Below are positions 44,851 to 52,759 of a stretch of 64,000 nt of DNA, in pieces; the first letter of the stretch is position 1; each line of letters begins with the position of its first letter. Source of the stretch: Legionella_C sp048541585 (GTDB taxonomy: Bacteria; Pseudomonadota; Gammaproteobacteria; Legionellales; Legionellaceae). Made by a program: the position numbers and the translations under genes. The DNA lies in NCBI RefSeq assembly GCF_048541585.1, contig NZ_CP183303.1, positions 2,294,001-2,358,000 on the forward strand, in the 5' to 3' direction. The notes under the pieces were generated by a model. It was given only the letters and a program-made list of their open reading frames with translations. It had not been told where the DNA came from and searched no databases.

Positions 44851-47589
44851 ATGAAAGGCTTAAGTATTAAATATCAGCTTCGCCTGACGACATTAATCCC
44901 GGTTTTTGTAGTTGCCCTATTATTTGCTGTTTTTTATAACGGTCAATTTAATAAAGACTTAAATCAGCATATGTTTCGTTTAGGAGAAGCTTATATCCGT
45001 CAATTATTACCTGCAGCCCAACTAGCTATGATGCGTAATGATAGACGAACGCTGCAAGGGCTTATTAACGCCTCAACTATTAATCCTGAGGTTATCGCAC
45101 TTGCCTTTTATGATGGTGATGGGCATTTAATGGCTTATCGAGGTGGAAAGCACTCTATTCATACACCATTTAAACCTCCTGAATTTACCGGTGATTACAT
45201 TGAAAGCAAACAAATTGAACCTTACGTAATTAATTTTGTCGCACCTATTACGATTCCTAAGTTTAACCTCTACTCAAATACCACTTTTAAAAAAACGGCA
45301 GACTATATACCACTGCAAGCGGATGATATTTTAGGATGGCTATCCATTGACATTGATACCAAGTCAATGCTAATTAAACGTTATCAAATGTATATCATCA
45401 CTATTTTTATTACTCTCTTTGGTTTATTAATTAGCCTTACCATTCACTACTTATTATCTAAACGCATTTACCTACCTATTGCCCGTTTACGGCGTAGTAT
45501 GAAACAAATTTTACAAAATGAATTTGAAACACATATTGCTGTCTCTAGTGATAGCGAATTAGGAGAAATTGAAAAAGGATGTGCGCACCTACAGCGTCAA
45601 TATTTAAATACAATCCATGACCTTAATCATCATATTGAGGTTGCCACAGAAGACTTACAAAATAGTCTTGAGCTTTTAGAAGAAAAAAATATTCAATTAT
45701 CGCTAGAAAAGAAAAAGACTGAAGAAAAAATTAAACAGCAAAGCGATTTTATTGCCAACATGACTCATGAGATTCGAACTCCCATGAATGGTGTTATTGG
45801 TTTTACTAATGTTTTGTTAGAAAGCAAACTTGATCCCCTACAGCTAGATTATGTAAAAACGATTAAATCTTCTTCTCAAGATCTATTAAATATTATTAAT
45901 GATATTTTAGATTACTCGAAAATGGATGCTGGCAAATTGCATCTTGATTGTATTCCACTTGATTTAAGAGCCTGCATTGATGAAGTATTGACTTTAGCTG
46001 GTCCGAATGCTCATAAAAAAGGAATTGATTTAATTCCTTCTACAGGAACTAGGGTTCCTAAAACTGTTTTAGGCGACCCATTACGTATAAAACAAATTTT
46101 GACCAATTTAATTAGTAATGCTATTAAGTTTACCGATCATGGTTATGTTTTAATTCGCACCTTAATCGAACAAGAATCCGAAAAGGACTATGTAGTTTCT
46201 ATTGCTATTACAGATACAGGTATCGGCATATCAAAAGACGACCAAACGAAGTTATTTAATGCTTTTAATCAAGCAGATACATCCATCACCAGACGTTTTG
46301 GCGGTACTGGACTTGGGCTTGTGATTTGTAAAAAATTAGCAGAAGAAATGCATGGACGCATCCAATTAACCAGTGAGCTACATAAAGGGTCTACCTTTAC
46401 AGTTAAAATTAGATTAGAGAAATTAGCAGCTTACGAAGTTGAAAAAAATCAAACGCATCGATTCGGTCTATTAAAAGCTATTTGCTTTGACGATAATCCA
46501 CTGCAACTTGAGGCCATGTGTAACGGGATAGGCTTTTGGGGCATACAATGCGTTGCAGTTAATGCGTTTAACCAGTTAGAGGATGCCTTTAAAAACCATA
46601 AAGAATGCGAGATTGCCTTTATTAATGTTAATGAAGGCTGCGAAAAGCAAGTTGCTCAATTATTACGGAAACAAACTATTCCTTGTGTTTTAGTGTCCAA
46701 ATGGCTTATTCATGACCCCCAAGCTTTAGGCGCGCGCGCCTTTTTATATAAACCATTAAGTATTCAAAAATTATACGATACGATTGAATTCATTCTTAAT
46801 GAGGCGTCACAAACGGTAACTAATAATCATGAGTTAGACAATTTAAGGAAACAATTAAGAGCGATTCATCCTGAAATTCTTATTGCTGAAGATAACCCAG
46901 TCAATCGAATGCTTTTAAGTTCCCTCTTACAAGAACATGCCGCTATTGAACTAGTAGAAAATGGCGAGGAAACGCTTAGAGCTTGTCAAGAAAAACGCTA
47001 TAATTTACTTCTCTTAGACGTACAGATGCCTAAATTAAATGGACTAGAGGCCGCAAAATTAGTTCGCAAAGAATCTATTTTAAATCGAAGAACGCCAATT
47101 GTTGTTATTAGTGCTAACACCAATGATGTCAAACAAGAGCAATTAACAAAATCAGGAATTGATCTTTGCTTAGAAAAACCTATTGATGAAAAACAATTAT
47201 TAACTCACCTCTTACGCATCCTTAATAAAACTAAAGCGCTTGCCATTGATTGGTCGCTTTGTGTGCAAAAAGTTTCTGGTAATCAAATTTTGGCAGAAGA
47301 ATTTTTAACGCGCTTTGTAGAAGAACTTACTAAAAGTCAGCCTGAGTTTGTCACTTTATTTGAGCAAAAGGATATTAAAGGACTTGAAAGTGCAGCCCAT
47401 AAGCTCAATGGCGCCTGTTGTTTTTGTGGCGTACCTAGACTACAAAGTCAGGTCATTCGTCTTGAGAAAAAAGCCAAAGAAGCTAAAGATATTGCCGCAA
47501 TAAAAGAAGTTTTTGCTGAGTTTATGCAAAGTGCTGATGAAGTTATTAAAGAATTCGAAAATTTCTATCAAGCAAAGTCTTTAAATTAG
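44851..47589 (+). CDS. letS: Tripartite hybrid sensor kinase LetS (GacS/BarA family)
   Basis: The 912-residue kinase has transmembrane segments at about 11-30 and 181-203 around a periplasmic loop with a PAS-like region (PEVIALAFYDGDGHLMAYRG). A HAMP domain and a coiled coil follow, then His306 in FIANMTHEIRTPMNGVIG, and a HATPase domain with DTGIGI and GGTGLGL. A degenerate receiver (about 541-650, Asn in place of the Asp at INVNEG) precedes a good receiver (about 673-790, Asp723 in LLLDVQMPKLNG) and an HPt domain with His850 (AAHKLNGACC). The organisation is that of BarA/GacS; in Legionella this is LetS, which with LetA drives the switch to the transmissive phase through small RNAs. Confidence 0.9.
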   Translation: MKGLSIKYQLRLTTLIPVFVVALLFAVFYNGQFNKDLNQHMFRLGEAYIRQLLPAAQLAMMRNDRRTLQGLINASTINPEVIALAFYDGDGHLMAYRGGKHSIHTPFKPPEFTGDYIESKQIEPYVINFVAPITIPKFNLYSNTTFKKTADYIPLQADDILGWLSIDIDTKSMLIKRYQMYIITIFITLFGLLISLTIHYLLSKRIYLPIARLRRSMKQILQNEFETHIAVSSDSELGEIEKGCAHLQRQYLNTIHDLNHHIEVATEDLQNSLELLEEKNIQLSLEKKKTEEKIKQQSDFIANMTHEIRTPMNGVIGFTNVLLESKLDPLQLDYVKTIKSSSQDLLNIINDILDYSKMDAGKLHLDCIPLDLRACIDEVLTLAGPNAHKKGIDLIPSTGTRVPKTVLGDPLRIKQILTNLISNAIKFTDHGYVLIRTLIEQESEKDYVVSIAITDTGIGISKDDQTKLFNAFNQADTSITRRFGGTGLGLVICKKLAEEMHGRIQLTSELHKGSTFTVKIRLEKLAAYEVEKNQTHRFGLLKAICFDDNPLQLEAMCNGIGFWGIQCVAVNAFNQLEDAFKNHKECEIAFINVNEGCEKQVAQLLRKQTIPCVLVSKWLIHDPQALGARAFLYKPLSIQKLYDTIEFILNEASQTVTNNHELDNLRKQLRAIHPEILIAEDNPVNRMLLSSLLQEHAAIELVENGEETLRACQEKRYNLLLLDVQMPKLNGLEAAKLVRKESILNRRTPIVVISANTNDVKQEQLTKSGIDLCLEKPIDEKQLLTHLLRILNKTKALAIDWSLCVQKVSGNQILAEEFLTRFVEELTKSQPEFVTLFEQKDIKGLESAAHKLNGACCFCGVPRLQSQVIRLEKKAKEAKDIAAIKEVFAEFMQSADEVIKEFENFYQAKSLN

Positions 47590-47706
47590 AGCGTGCTTCT
47601 TCAAACCAATGATTGTATTTTTCATAAAAATGTAAGCATAGTATGTGAAATTAGGTTAAAAAATATTAGTACTTTATCTAGACATTGAGCTCTTAAGGAA
47701 AAAGCA

Positions 47707-48759
47707 ATGAAGCAAAAATTTAAAAAATATATAGAAAAACATCTCAGAACTTCTCACAATCGTAAAACTCTTACTGATGCTATCGAACAAGGCAATTTGT
47801 CGCTTATTAAAAACCATATTGAAAAAGGCGGTCATAAAGAGACTTTTGTAAGAGAAACTGAGGATATATACGGTAGTCATATTTATATAAGCACGCCCCT
47901 TTTACTAACAGCAGTTCAATATTACCAACTACCAATCATAGAGTATCTTCTACCTTTAGAAAATGAAGAAAATAAATATAAGGCGCTAAAGTTGGCTATT
48001 AATAATGAAGCTTTGGAAATTACCAAGCTTATTTTAAGCCATGGTGTTTTGTTAAAAAATCAAGCTACTTTATTAGCAGTCAAAACAGGGAATATTAAAT
48101 TAATAGAGCTTATTTTAAGTTATGGCGCTTCTTTAAATGAGCAGCACGCTTTAGCGGCAATCGAAACCGGAAATATCGAAGTAGTGGAACTTATTCTAAA
48201 GACAAAAACTAATTTAATTTTGGCGAATGAAAAAGAGACAGGTTTAACATTAGCAGCAAGCCAACCTAATGACATGCTTAATTTTTTATTTACACAAGGG
48301 TTTGGCAGATTACTTAACTTAAGCGATGACAAGGAGCGTACGCCCCTAATGTTAGCTGCAAAGGCCGCTATTGTACCTAATATAAAATTATTATTAACGC
48401 AAGGTGCCGACATTACGCTTTGTGATAAAAAAGGAAATAACGCTTTATTCTATGCTGCAGAAAGTGGTTCGTTAGCCGCTTTTAAATTACTCTACCAAGC
48501 TGAAATTGCGATAAATATAACACCTAAAGAGAACAAAAAATTACTCAATGTAGCCTTACGCAATGGACATCGCGCCATAATAGATTTTTTACTTAAAGAA
48601 CCTGCAAATCAGACGACGCTATCAACTATTACGGCAGAGAAACAAAATAATATTATTCCACTCTGCGTTGCTAATAATGGTTTTTTTTCTAATCAAGCTA
48701 CAGAAAAACTTAATCGTGTAGAGACGGTCAATTCTAGTAGCACTTATGTACCATCTTAA
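47707..48759 (+). CDS. Ankyrin-repeat protein, possible effector
   Basis: The 350-residue soluble protein has six to eight ankyrin repeats over about residues 25-300. Clear units are EQGNLSLIKNHIEKGG, NEALEITKLILSHGVLL, KTGNIKLIELILSYGASL, ETGNIEVVELILK, ERTPLMLAAKAAIVPNIKLL and KGNNALFYAAESGSLAAFKL. The C-terminus is a polar, Ser/Thr/Asn-rich tail. No F-box, U-box or other catalytic domain is visible. In Legionella and Coxiella, such proteins are often Dot/Icm substrates, but this has to be shown. AAGGA lies eight bases before ATG 47707. Confidence 0.85.
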   Translation: MKQKFKKYIEKHLRTSHNRKTLTDAIEQGNLSLIKNHIEKGGHKETFVRETEDIYGSHIYISTPLLLTAVQYYQLPIIEYLLPLENEENKYKALKLAINNEALEITKLILSHGVLLKNQATLLAVKTGNIKLIELILSYGASLNEQHALAAIETGNIEVVELILKTKTNLILANEKETGLTLAASQPNDMLNFLFTQGFGRLLNLSDDKERTPLMLAAKAAIVPNIKLLLTQGADITLCDKKGNNALFYAAESGSLAAFKLLYQAEIAINITPKENKKLLNVALRNGHRAIIDFLLKEPANQTTLSTITAEKQNNIIPLCVANNGFFSNQATEKLNRVETVNSSSTYVPS

Positions 48760-48892
48760 CATCTAGCAGATATATAATTTTCGAAACATTGACCCTAGGA
48801 ATACAAAATAGTTTTTTAAAAATTAGTTGGAAATCATAAATTATAAACAGGTATTTTTAAAACCTAGGGCATGGTTTCCGAAAAGCTCTATT

Positions 48893-49015
48893 TATAGCAT
48901 CACCCACTAAGCTTTATAGTTCGTTGCAAGCTCGCACGGCTTAAGTCATATACTTTTTACACTCCTTCACCGCCTTCACTTGCGCCTTGTCTAAAACTTA
49001 GTGGGTGACGCTATA
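48893..49015. repeat. MITE-like palindrome, family B relative, upstream of PPi-PFK
   Basis: The ends are TATAGCATCACCCACTAAG (48893-48911) and its inverse at 48997-49015 with one mismatch. The inside, read in reverse, has GCGCAAGTGAAGGCGGTGAA, then GAGTGTAAAAAGTATATGAC, which resembles the GTGTA...ATGA core of family B. There is no frame inside. It lies 64 bases before the gene for phosphofructokinase. Confidence 0.7.
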
Positions 49016-49078
49016 GTAAGCTAGTAAAGTGTCTAAGCTCCTGTTAGCATTTACTCAATAATTTAATTTGGAGTTATT

Positions 49079-50314
49079 ATGTCAGTGAAAAATGCAATTT
49101 ACGCACAATCGGGTGGCGTAACAGCAGTCATTAACGCTTCAGCCTGCGGAGTTATTCAAACAGCTCGTCAATATCCAACTCAAATTGGTAAAGTTTATGC
49201 AGCACAAAACGGAATAATAGGTGCGCTGGAAGAGCAATTAATTGACACCTCCTTAGAAACAGAAGCAGCTATTGCAGGGCTTATGCATACTCCTGCTGGT
49301 GCGTTTGGTTCTTGCCGTTATAAACTAAAGGATAATGGCGCTGAATACGAGCGCTTAATTGCTGTTTTTCAAGCGCATAATATCGGTTATTTCTTTTATA
49401 ATGGGGGTGGCGACTCACAAGATACAGCTTATAAAATTTCACAGATAGGTAAAAATTTAGGCTACCCTATTACTTGTGTTGGCATTCCTAAAACAGTCGA
49501 CAATGATCTCCCTTTTACAGATAACTGTCCAGGTTTTGGTTCAGTCGCGAAATATGTTGCCATTTCTACGCTTGAAGCAAGCTTTGATGTGGCTTCTATG
49601 GCCCAATCCTCAACTAAAGTATTTATTCTTGAAGTAATGGGCCGTCATGCCGGTTGGATAGCTGCAGCCAGTGGATTAATTAAACAAGATAAAAATGAGC
49701 CTCCACATATTATCCTTTTACCGGAAGTTACTTTTGATGAACAACGATTTTTAAATAAGGTTGCTGAATCAGTCAAGAATTTTGGCTATTGTGTTATCGT
49801 TGTTTCAGAAGGTATTCGTAATGAGCAAGGAAAATTTTTAAGCGAAGCAGGTATTCAAGATGCCTTCGGACACGCTCAATTAGGCGGTGTAGCGCCCATA
49901 ATCGCGCAATTAATTAAAAGCAAGTTAGGGTATAAATATCATTGGGCTGTAGCAGATTACTTACAACGTGCGGCAAGGCATATCGCCTCCCAAGTTGATT
50001 TAGAGCAAGCTTATGCTCTTGGTAAAGCAGCAGTTGAATTAGCTATTGCAGGAAAAAATGCAATTATGCCCATTGTCAAACGTGAGCAAGATACACCATA
50101 TCGTTGGTCTATTAGCCATGTTGACCTTAAAGATGTTGCCAATCAAGAAAAGAAAATGCCACCAGATTATATTGCCGAAGATGGTATGGGTATTACGGAT
50201 GCTTGCAAGCGCTATTTAGCACCTTTAATTGGTGGAGAAGCCTATCCACCTTATGAAAATGGATTGCCTATGTATGTTCGTCTGCAAAATAAATTAGTTG
50301 AAAAAAAACTATAA
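49079..50314 (+). CDS. pfp: Pyrophosphate-dependent 6-phosphofructokinase
   Basis: Phosphorylates fructose 6-phosphate reversibly in glycolysis. The 411-residue protein belongs to the PFK family: YAQSGGVTAVINA near 8-20, YNGGGDSQDTAYK (109-113 = GGGDS), GIPKTVDNDLPFT (Lys138, Asp141) and VMGRHAGW. ATP-type enzymes have Gly in the fourth place of GGDGS; here it is Asp112, the change that blocks ATP and marks the PPi type, and Lys138 of the PKTVDND motif agrees with it. The preceding position is Gly rather than Asp (GGGDS, not GGDDS), which is typical of this subgroup. GGAG precedes ATG 49079. Confidence 0.9.
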   Translation: MSVKNAIYAQSGGVTAVINASACGVIQTARQYPTQIGKVYAAQNGIIGALEEQLIDTSLETEAAIAGLMHTPAGAFGSCRYKLKDNGAEYERLIAVFQAHNIGYFFYNGGGDSQDTAYKISQIGKNLGYPITCVGIPKTVDNDLPFTDNCPGFGSVAKYVAISTLEASFDVASMAQSSTKVFILEVMGRHAGWIAAASGLIKQDKNEPPHIILLPEVTFDEQRFLNKVAESVKNFGYCVIVVSEGIRNEQGKFLSEAGIQDAFGHAQLGGVAPIIAQLIKSKLGYKYHWAVADYLQRAARHIASQVDLEQAYALGKAAVELAIAGKNAIMPIVKREQDTPYRWSISHVDLKDVANQEKKMPPDYIAEDGMGITDACKRYLAPLIGGEAYPPYENGLPMYVRLQNKLVEKKL

Positions 50315-50635
50315 ATTTTAATCTCTTAACTGTTTAGCAATGGCCATTCCTACTATGGCCATCGTTACTATCGTATAAATTAGATCATTTATTAAAGTTA
50401 AACTATCCTCAAGCGCTAGCAATTTCTCAAACAAAGGCAACATCGCAAATTCTGGACTGTCTTGTATATTAATAAAATAGGATTATCTGGTTTATTATGA
50501 AATAAACGTTCTATTAGTCTGCCTGGTGCTTTTAACTTTAACTTAACTACGAAATTTATTTAAATTCGCCATAAAGAAGGTTACTTCTTTATGGCGATAC
50601 TGTCTAAACTCTATTAATTATCTATATCATACCCT
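50315..50635. other. Gap between PPi-PFK and the pilin gene; possible 41-codon frame
   Basis: On the minus strand, 50443-50318 encodes MLPLFEKLLALEDSLTLIND followed by a hydrophobic stretch (IVTMAIVGMAIAKQLRD). It could be a tiny one-span membrane protein or a remnant, and no ribosome binding site is seen. The rest holds only the pilin terminator at 50566-50597. Confidence 0.3.
50566..50597 (-). terminator. Hairpin after the pilin gene
   Basis: TCGCCATAAAGAAG and CTTCTTTATGGCGA form a perfect 14-bp stem with a four-base loop, 39 bases after the pilin stop codon. The T-stretch that follows on the minus strand is interrupted (ATTTAAATAAATTT). Confidence 0.6.
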
Positions 50636-51046
50636 TTATCGACAATTTGCTGGACGATATTTAGCAGCAAGTGTTCCGCCAGTACTGCAAGACCATGTAA
50701 TTTGTTTAGTTGCAGGGTCTAAGGTAGGTGTTAGTAATAAAGTACCACCGCCAGCAGTTGCAGTATAGGTAATAGTTATAACGCCATTAGCTATATCAAT
50801 TGACTGAACATTGGCTGTGGCAGTTGGTGGCGTATAGCCTGCTGCTGCCGCATCAGCAGGTAAAGTGCCTGTTGACTGCGTCGTCTCAGATACAGCAGTT
50901 TTTGCAGCTGTTGCCAGACTTAAACCTTCAGTGACTCGGGCTCTGATGGTATAGTCTTGGTAAGCAGGAATAGCAATAGCTGCTAAAATGCCGACAATTG
51001 CCACTACAATCATTAATTCAATTAAAGTAAAACCGCGCTGTTTCAT
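50636..51046 (-). CDS. pilA: Type IV major pilin
   Basis: The 136-residue prepilin starts MKQRGFTLIELMIVVAIVGI: a short leader cut after Gly5, methylated Phe as residue 1, and Glu5 of the mature protein. The hydrophobic alpha-1 helix follows. The C-terminus has a Cys pair (WSCSTGG...PANCR) for the disulphide loop. ATG 51046 is chosen because AAAGGAG is just upstream; an earlier ATG at 51067 would contain that site. A sigma-54 promoter lies at 51094-51109. In L. pneumophila the pilin is PilE. It is monocistronic. Confidence 0.95.
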   Translation of the reverse strand: MKQRGFTLIELMIVVAIVGILAAIAIPAYQDYTIRARVTEGLSLATAAKTAVSETTQSTGTLPADAAAAGYTPPTATANVQSIDIANGVITITYTATAGGGTLLLTPTLDPATKQITWSCSTGGTLAAKYRPANCR

Positions 51047-51093
51047 TATCCGTACTCCTTTGAGCATTAAAAATTATCCTTAGTTTAAAATAA

Positions 51094-51109
51094 TGCAACT
51101 TATAGGCCA
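51094..51109 (-). promoter_or_regulatory. Sigma-54 promoter of the pilin gene
   Basis: On the minus strand, TGGCCTATAAGTTGCA has GG and GC ten bases apart and matches the consensus TGGCAC-N5-TTGCW at nine of eleven positions. It lies 48 bases upstream of the pilin ATG, so transcription would begin about 35 bases before it. Pilin genes are typically PilR/sigma-54 dependent. Confidence 0.8.
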
Positions 51110-51258
51110 GACCTTGGCTAATTTAGTTGCATTAATTTAAAATCCCCTTTTAGGGCGGTAACAATATCATTTATAACAAAAAATTGCTGCTATCCTGAAG
51201 GTTATTAAAATTTATTTAATTCATCCAATTTACTATAGGGGGAAAGAAGATTAATTAA

Positions 51259-51275
51259 GTGACAAAAAATGTCAC
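51259..51275. promoter_or_regulatory. Palindrome upstream of the pilin promoter, possible activator site
   Basis: GTGACAAAAAATGTCAC is a six-base perfect inverted repeat with a five-base spacer (GTGACA / TGTCAC). It stands about 150 bases upstream of the sigma-54 element, the usual place for an enhancer-binding protein. It does not have the six-base spacing of a CRP site. PilR is the natural candidate. Confidence 0.45.
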
Positions 51276-51436
51276 TTTTTGACCAGATTAGTCTTTGTAA
51301 AGAAAGTTACTATTAACCTTATCACTTATGGCTTAATAAAATTAAGCCAATTTAGAGCTTTTTAGTACCTAAAGAAAATATTATCCTTTAAAATAAGACC
51401 TATAATTTAATAACATTATTCATTATTAGTCTTAGC

Positions 51437-51751
51437 ATGCGAAAAGAACGAATTGAAAATAAGCTGGTTGAAGCCTTAAATCCTGTGTTTCTTAACGTTG
51501 AAAATGAATCTCATAATCATCATGTGCCAGCCAACAGCGAAACTCATTTTAAATTAACGGTAGTTGCAGAATTATTCCAACAATTAGATCGGTTAGATAG
51601 ACATCGTAAAGTCAATAACCTTTTAACAGAAGAGCTTAAAAACGGCTTACATGCCCTAAGCTTGCATCTATATTCACCTATCGAATGGAAAAATAAACAC
51701 GGGCAAATTCCTCTATCGCCGGCATGTCGTGGTGGGTATGATCATGACTGA
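51437..51751 (+). CDS. bolA: BolA-family protein
   Basis: A 104-residue BolA protein (class I KH-like fold): ENKLVEALNPVFLNVENESH near 6-25, with the conserved HHVPANSETHFKLTVVA, VNNLLTEELKNGLHALSLHL, and the short C-terminal end. The His residues after NE can bind an Fe-S cluster with a monothiol glutaredoxin. No ribosome binding site is obvious. The next gene overlaps its stop codon by a few bases. Confidence 0.92.
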   Translation: MRKERIENKLVEALNPVFLNVENESHNHHVPANSETHFKLTVVAELFQQLDRLDRHRKVNNLLTEELKNGLHALSLHLYSPIEWKNKHGQIPLSPACRGGYDHD

Positions 51752-52187
51752 AGCTAATTTACCTTATTATGGGCAGATTAAATGTAGTTTAAGCCCTAAA
51801 GCGCGCGGCGTGCATCTAATTACCGCTCAAATAGAAGAAGCCCTAGCGCAATTACCTAGCCTCAAAATCGGTTTAGTACATTTATTTTTACAGCATACCT
51901 CAGCATCCTTGCTGATTAATGAGAATGCATCGGAGGATGTATGGCTTGATTTAGAAACTCATCTAAACCAATTAGCCCCAGACAATAAACAATTATATCG
52001 ACACACTATAGAAGGCGCTGATGATATGCCAGCTCATATCAAAAATGCTCATCTAGGTAGTAGCTTAATTATTCCAATTACCCAAGGAAAAATGGCCTTA
52101 GGCCAATGGCAAGGTATCTTTTTATGTGAGCATCGCAATCATGCTACGGCACGTCACATTATTATTACGCTGCAAGGGATAAGATAG
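51744..52187 (+). CDS. yjbQ: YjbQ/UPF0047-family protein (secondary thiamine-phosphate synthase-like)
   Basis: A 147-residue UPF0047 protein. Characteristic segments: LVHLFLQHTSASLLINENA, the DADV-like region SEDVWLDLETHL, and the C-terminal GKMALGQWQGIFLCEHR. His and Glu residues form a metal site. E. coli YjbQ has a weak thiamine-phosphate synthase activity; the true role is unknown. ATG 51744 overlaps the bolA stop (ATGACTGA), with GGTGGG seven bases upstream. ATG 51738 is an alternative. Confidence 0.85.
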   Translation: MTEANLPYYGQIKCSLSPKARGVHLITAQIEEALAQLPSLKIGLVHLFLQHTSASLLINENASEDVWLDLETHLNQLAPDNKQLYRHTIEGADDMPAHIKNAHLGSSLIIPITQGKMALGQWQGIFLCEHRNHATARHIIITLQGIR

Positions 52188-52188
52188 T

Positions 52189-52428
52189 TGCTGTTGCATA
52201 ATTAATTCCTCCCCCCTCACCCTAACCCTCTCCCCCTAAGGGGCGAGGGGACTTATGAGTTAAATTTAAGTTTAAGTGCTTAAAAATTGAACTTGAAATT
52301 CCTTCGCCTCCTAGATAAAGAACTTATGGGATGAATTTAAGCTTAAGTATTTAAATAGAGTACTGACAATCCCCTCGCCCCTGAGGGGAGAGGGTTAGGG
52401 TGAGGGGGGATTAATAATTAGCGACAGC
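52189..52428. repeat. Palindromic CCCTCTCCC-type element, full copy
   Basis: The left end has CCTCCCCCCTCACCCTAACC and the right end GGGAGAGGGTTAGGGTGAGG, inverted copies of each other over about 45 bases including TTGCTGTTGCATAATTAAT and ATTAATAATTAGCGACAGC. The same element, more decayed, is in the nrdA leader at 1532-1687. It starts two bases after the yjbQ stop codon. Confidence 0.8.
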
Positions 52429-52560
52429 AAGTAGCCTGAGTGAAACGACGTGAACCCCGGGCTTTGGTCCAATAGGCCTAAACCCCTACATCTACTACTA
52501 AGTACACAAAAACTCATCTATCTATGTCCCGCGACTTTGTTCACGGGATCCAGCTTCTAT
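52429..52560. repeat. Decayed copies of two other palindromic repeats
   Basis: GTAGCCTGAGTGAAACGACG with a CCCGGG centre (52431-52486) is a degraded copy of the element at 59442-59503. TGTCCCGCGACTTTGTTCAC followed by GGGATCC (52525-52553) is one arm of the 11919-12169 type. The rest of the gap to 52759 is AT-rich and shows nothing else. Confidence 0.65.
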
Positions 52561-52759
52561 CCCTCTGCTGGATTCTAAGGATAAACGTAGAACGTAGGCG
52601 GTGAGATTGGTTTTTGAATTTCTAATTATCTACTGACACCCTGGGTATGTAACCTGTAAGGTATAAATCATTTTTTGTTAATAAAATTATTTTATACTAG
52701 TCATTATTTGTCCTATAATAGCTATCCTTTATGGACTTATTTGCCAGGTACAGCCTTTA

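Noticed and set aside
44636..44854. 72-codon frame that overlaps the start of letS
   Set aside because: Its second half matches a decayed family B palindrome and it has no family, so it is probably repeat-derived. A role as leader peptide is not excluded.
51259..51275. CRP/Vfr site upstream of the pilin gene
   Set aside because: GTGA and TCAC are separated by nine bases rather than the six between TGTGA and TCACA.
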